NCBI GenBank assembly: GCA_016201275.1
Contig: JACQDB010000138.1
Coordinates: 1 to 64,000, forward strand
Direction: 5' to 3'
DNA: 64,000 nucleotides
From: Acidobacteriota bacterium
Lineage (GTDB): Bacteria > Acidobacteriota > Blastocatellia > UBA7656
How positions within the stretch are numbered: position 1 is the first letter of the stretch; the number at the start of each line of letters is the position of its first letter. Position numbers and translations under genes: made by a program. Positions 62,058 through 64,000 of this stretch are shown here, one piece after another. The notes below the pieces were generated by a model that saw only the letters and a program-made list of their open reading frames with translations, did no database searches and was not told the DNA's origin.

Positions 62058-62671
62058 TGAGCGAAAAGCAATATTTTGTAAACGAAATCTTCGCATCCAT
62101 TCAGGGCGAAGGAGCGAGAGCAGGAACCGCAAATGTCTTCATCAGATTTGCGGCCTGTAATCTGGCCTGCAACGGCGAAGTAATTGACGGCGTATTGCAG
62201 CCGGTATGCGATACGCAATTCACCGGAGGCCGCAGGCTCACGGCGCAGCAGATCGTTGCAGAGGCGGCGGAAGTTGGTGGCAAGTGCAATTATGTAATCC
62301 TGACCGGCGGCGAACCGGCATTACAGATTGACGAAGAATTGATCGAAGCCCTGCACACCGCCGGATACCAAATCGCCATTGAGACCAACGGCACGAAGCC
62401 CCTGCCCAAAGGACTCGATTGGATCTGCGTCAGTCCAAAGACCGCCGACCACACGATTCAGGTTCTCGATTGCGACGAAGTGAAATTCGTTATCGGTGAC
62501 CGCCAGGCGCTGCCGAAAACCCAGATCCGCGCCACGCACTATTTCCTGTCGCCCGCCTGGGACGCCGACGGGTTGAAGCGGCAGACGCTCGACTGGTGTA
62601 TCGGTCTCGTTCGCCAAAATCCACGCTGGCGCTTGAGTCTGCAAATTCACAAATTGCTCAACGTCAGATGA
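62057..62671 (+). CDS. queE: 7-carboxy-7-deazaguanine synthase QueE
   Basis: About 204 residues from the ATG at 62057; a start at 62009 would lie inside queD. The N-terminus NEIFASIQGEGARAGTANVF is the usual QueE opening. The cluster-binding region FAACNLACNGEVIDGVLQPV-CDTQF has C-x3-C and a third Cys after a 12-residue insertion, a variant seen in QueE relatives. GGEPAL and ETNGTKPLP match radical-SAM motifs. The enzyme contracts the pterin ring to carboxy-deazaguanine using SAM and an iron-sulfur cluster. Confidence 0.9.
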   Translation: MSEKQYFVNEIFASIQGEGARAGTANVFIRFAACNLACNGEVIDGVLQPVCDTQFTGGRRLTAQQIVAEAAEVGGKCNYVILTGGEPALQIDEELIEALHTAGYQIAIETNGTKPLPKGLDWICVSPKTADHTIQVLDCDEVKFVIGDRQALPKTQIRATHYFLSPAWDADGLKRQTLDWCIGLVRQNPRWRLSLQIHKLLNVR

Positions 62672-62708
62672 GCAAGCTGCATTCGCGCAAAACCAGGAGA
62701 GCCGTAAA

Positions 62709-63275
62709 GTGGAGGAACTACAACAACGTCTGATCGCCGACTCGGTGAAAACCATTCTCGTCGCCCTCGGCCAGGAGCCAGAACGTGACGATCTCCAGCG
62801 CACGCCGGAGCGAGTCGCCAAAGCCCTGGGGGAATTGACTTCAGGTTATGCTCAGGATCCCGCTCTGATTCTCAGCACTACGTTTGAGAGCCGGGATTAT
62901 GATGAGATGATTATTGTTAAAGACATCGCCTTCACTTCGCTTTGCGAACATCATCTTCTAGTCTTCGAAGGCACGGCAACCATCGCCTACATTCCATCGC
63001 AGCAGCGTATTGTCGGGCTATCGAAATTCGCCCGCCTCGTCGAGTGTTTTGCCCGTCGGCTCCAAGTGCAGGAACGTCTGACGACCCAGATCGCCCGGGC
63101 CATTCAACAGCATTTGCAGCCGCAGGGCGTTGGGGTACTGCTTAAAGCCAGTCATTCCTGCATGGCGATTCGCGGCATCCGTAAGTCAGGGCTGACTGTA
63201 ACGAACTGCTTGCTTGGCGCAATGCGCGATGACGATAAGACGCGCGCCGAGTTCATGGCGCTGGTTAACCATTGA
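62709..63275 (+). CDS. folE: GTP cyclohydrolase I FolE
   Basis: A 188-residue GTP cyclohydrolase I from a GTG start. LQRTPERVAKAL is at 29-40, the zinc-ligand box SLCEHHLLVF at 77-86 (Cys79, His82), IVGLSKFARLVECFARRLQV, ERLTTQIARAIQ and ASHSCMAIRGIRKSG with the second zinc Cys. It makes dihydroneopterin triphosphate from GTP, the first step toward preQ0 as well as folate. Being last in the operon, it feeds queD. The element thus carries its own full precursor supply. Confidence 0.95.
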   Translation: MEELQQRLIADSVKTILVALGQEPERDDLQRTPERVAKALGELTSGYAQDPALILSTTFESRDYDEMIIVKDIAFTSLCEHHLLVFEGTATIAYIPSQQRIVGLSKFARLVECFARRLQVQERLTTQIARAIQQHLQPQGVGVLLKASHSCMAIRGIRKSGLTVTNCLLGAMRDDDKTRAEFMALVNH

Positions 63276-63285
63276 TTTTTTTTAT

Positions 63286-63361
63286 CGCGGGATAGCTCAG
63301 ATAGTAGAGCGGCGGACTCATAATCCGCAGGCCACAGGTGCAATTCCTGTTCCCGCTACCA
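63286..63361 (+). tRNA. tRNA with anticodon CAU, unusual features, CCA encoded
   Basis: Acceptor 63286-63292 (CGCGGGA) pairs with TCCCGCT except for C1-U72, D stem GCTC/GAGC, anticodon stem GCGGA/TCCGC with loop CTCATAA, T arm ACAGG-TGCAATT-CCTGT, and ACCA at 63358-63361. CAU reads Met, or Ile if the C is modified to lysidine. The D loop lacks the GG pair, and the T loop reads TGC rather than TTC. The 1-72 mismatch recalls initiator tRNAs, but the three G-C pairs of initiators are missing from the anticodon stem. Confidence 0.85.
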
Positions 63362-63392
63362 GTTTGGCTGCTGAGGTTGAACTCCTGAATTC

Positions 63393-63428
63393 GGGCAGGT
63401 TGAACCGCTCTTCTCCTGCCCTTTTTTT
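63393..63428 (+). terminator. Rho-independent terminator after the tRNA
   Basis: GGGCAGG (63393-63399) and CCTGCCC (63415-63421) form a 7-bp stem with a 15-nt loop, followed by seven T's. It ends the tRNA and, probably, the dpd operon transcript. Confidence 0.8.
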
Positions 63429-63460
63429 AGAGGTCAGTGACAGGATTTTTTGACAACCCC

Positions 63461-64000
63461 ATGCAAAGAGGTCAACCCCATGCGGAGAAAGCAAAATTAA
63501 AAACCGGGAAACCGAAACGCAATCGCTCAAAAGTTGACAAGTACGTCCTCGATGGCAAACTTCGCTGCGGCGCTCGTATACAGACTTGCCGCAATTGCGA
63601 ACATGAATACACCAAAGAAGAATATGAATTGCTTGCCTGTCCGGTCTGCAAAACGGATCGCCGTTGCACAAGCGATAAGTTGATGGCGAACCGGCGCTGC
63701 AACGCGCACGGCGGCGGCACCCCATCGGGAGTCGCCTCGCCGAATTATAAGCACGGGCGCTATGCGACGTTCTTCGAGCAGCTTGGTCTTGGTGATTTGC
63801 ATCAAGCCGCTTTATTAGGTGACCTTCACTCTTCGGACGATGCGTTGGCATCCATGCAGACCCGCGTCTTTTCCTTGATGCGGGGTGGCCAGGGCGTTGA
63901 CTTATTTCGCACGCTGAAAGAAACCTGGTCAAATTTTAAGAAAGCCGGTCGCGATAAAGATGCAGAAGGGCAGAAAACATTCTATATCGCGCTCGACAAT
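63461..64000 (+). CDS. Phage zinc protein, probable packaging-region gene (cut by edge)
   Basis: From the ATG at 63461 the frame is open for 180 codons to the window end. It has a basic N-terminus, a zinc-type C-x2-C/C-x2-C part (CRNCEH, CPVCKT) and the motif HGGGTPSGVASPNYKHGRYA, which in my recollection occurs in phage proteins next to terminase genes. A helical region follows (LASMQTRVFSLMRGGQGVDL, ETWSNFKKAG). It could be a small terminase-like or morphogenesis protein. The full length and neighbours are outside. Confidence 0.55.
   Translation, partial: MQRGQPHAEKAKLKTGKPKRNRSKVDKYVLDGKLRCGARIQTCRNCEHEYTKEEYELLACPVCKTDRRCTSDKLMANRRCNAHGGGTPSGVASPNYKHGRYATFFEQLGLGDLHQAALLGDLHSSDDALASMQTRVFSLMRGGQGVDLFRTLKETWSNFKKAGRDKDAEGQKTFYIALDN

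Noticed and set aside
63318-63932. Minus-strand open frame over the tRNA and phage zinc gene
   Set aside because: It crosses the tRNA and terminator and is antisense to a better supported plus-strand gene with zinc motifs.

Overview
The window looks like one stretch of a bacterial chromosome (about 1-42 kb) joined to a phage-like or otherwise mobile segment (about 42.6-64 kb). No rRNA or 16S marker is present, so taxonomy is inference. Two S9A prolyl oligopeptidases, an M28 peptidase, a DUF1343/NamZ protein, a zinc-ribbon Ser/Thr kinase ending in a YARHG domain, a carboxypeptidase-regulatory-domain TonB receptor and abundant palindromic repeats would fit Acidobacteriota (Blastocatellia-like).

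Region 1 (1-13 kb): the 5' end of an IS110-type transposase, decayed fragments, an SDR reductase, a lipoprotein, a prolyl oligopeptidase, a GxxExxY cassette between inverted repeats, an M28 peptidase, a zinc-ribbon membrane protein, FtsY, a ThrE-type exporter and a peptidoglycan-binding protein, with many hairpin and REP-like repeats between them. Region 2 (13.9-20.9 kb, minus strand): a vitamin B12 uptake locus, btuB and btuF-btuC-btuD plus a DUF71/Dph6-like PP-loop gene, with two cobalamin riboswitches. Region 3 (21-42 kb): alpha/beta hydrolase, long-chain acyl-CoA synthetase, class I glutamine amidotransferase, MFS exporter, a type II restriction-modification pair, SDR, a damaged antitoxin/PIN pair, a second prolyl oligopeptidase, NamZ, an unknown HTH protein, a decayed ATPase-TOPRIM pair, a kinase and a Gfo/Idh oxidoreductase. 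The region ends in an integrase remnant and a 3' fragment of tRNA-Val(GAC), a likely attachment site.

Region 4 (42.6-64 kb, mobile): (a) an MmcB-like nuclease; (b) a tightly overlapped plus-strand operon of a zinc-finger protein, small unknowns, a SNF2-like helicase, an unknown, an IbrA-like PP-loop protein, an IbrB-like ParB protein and a DPPW methyltransferase; (c) three small genes whose DNA is packed with perfect hairpins, with related structured leaders, then an XRE regulator; (d) a sigma-like protein, an unlisted 57-residue TatA and a Tat-signal protein; (e) a minus-strand group with a secreted thermonuclease, an SNase-like protein, a Cys-rich secreted peptide and an AcrVA2-family protein; (f) a seven-gene operon with ParB, a DpdA-like transglycosylase, QueC, QueD, QueE and FolE, which should make preQ0 and place it in DNA; (g) an odd tRNA(CAU), a terminator and a packaging-type zinc protein running off the edge.

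The mobile part reads as an element that protects its own DNA (7-deazaguanine modification, methyltransferase, a possible anti-CRISPR) and carries its own regulators. The most unusual signals are the hairpin-dense small-gene cluster with covarying leaders (52.5-53.75 kb), the TatA plus Tat-substrate pair, and two separate ParB plus PP-loop pairings.
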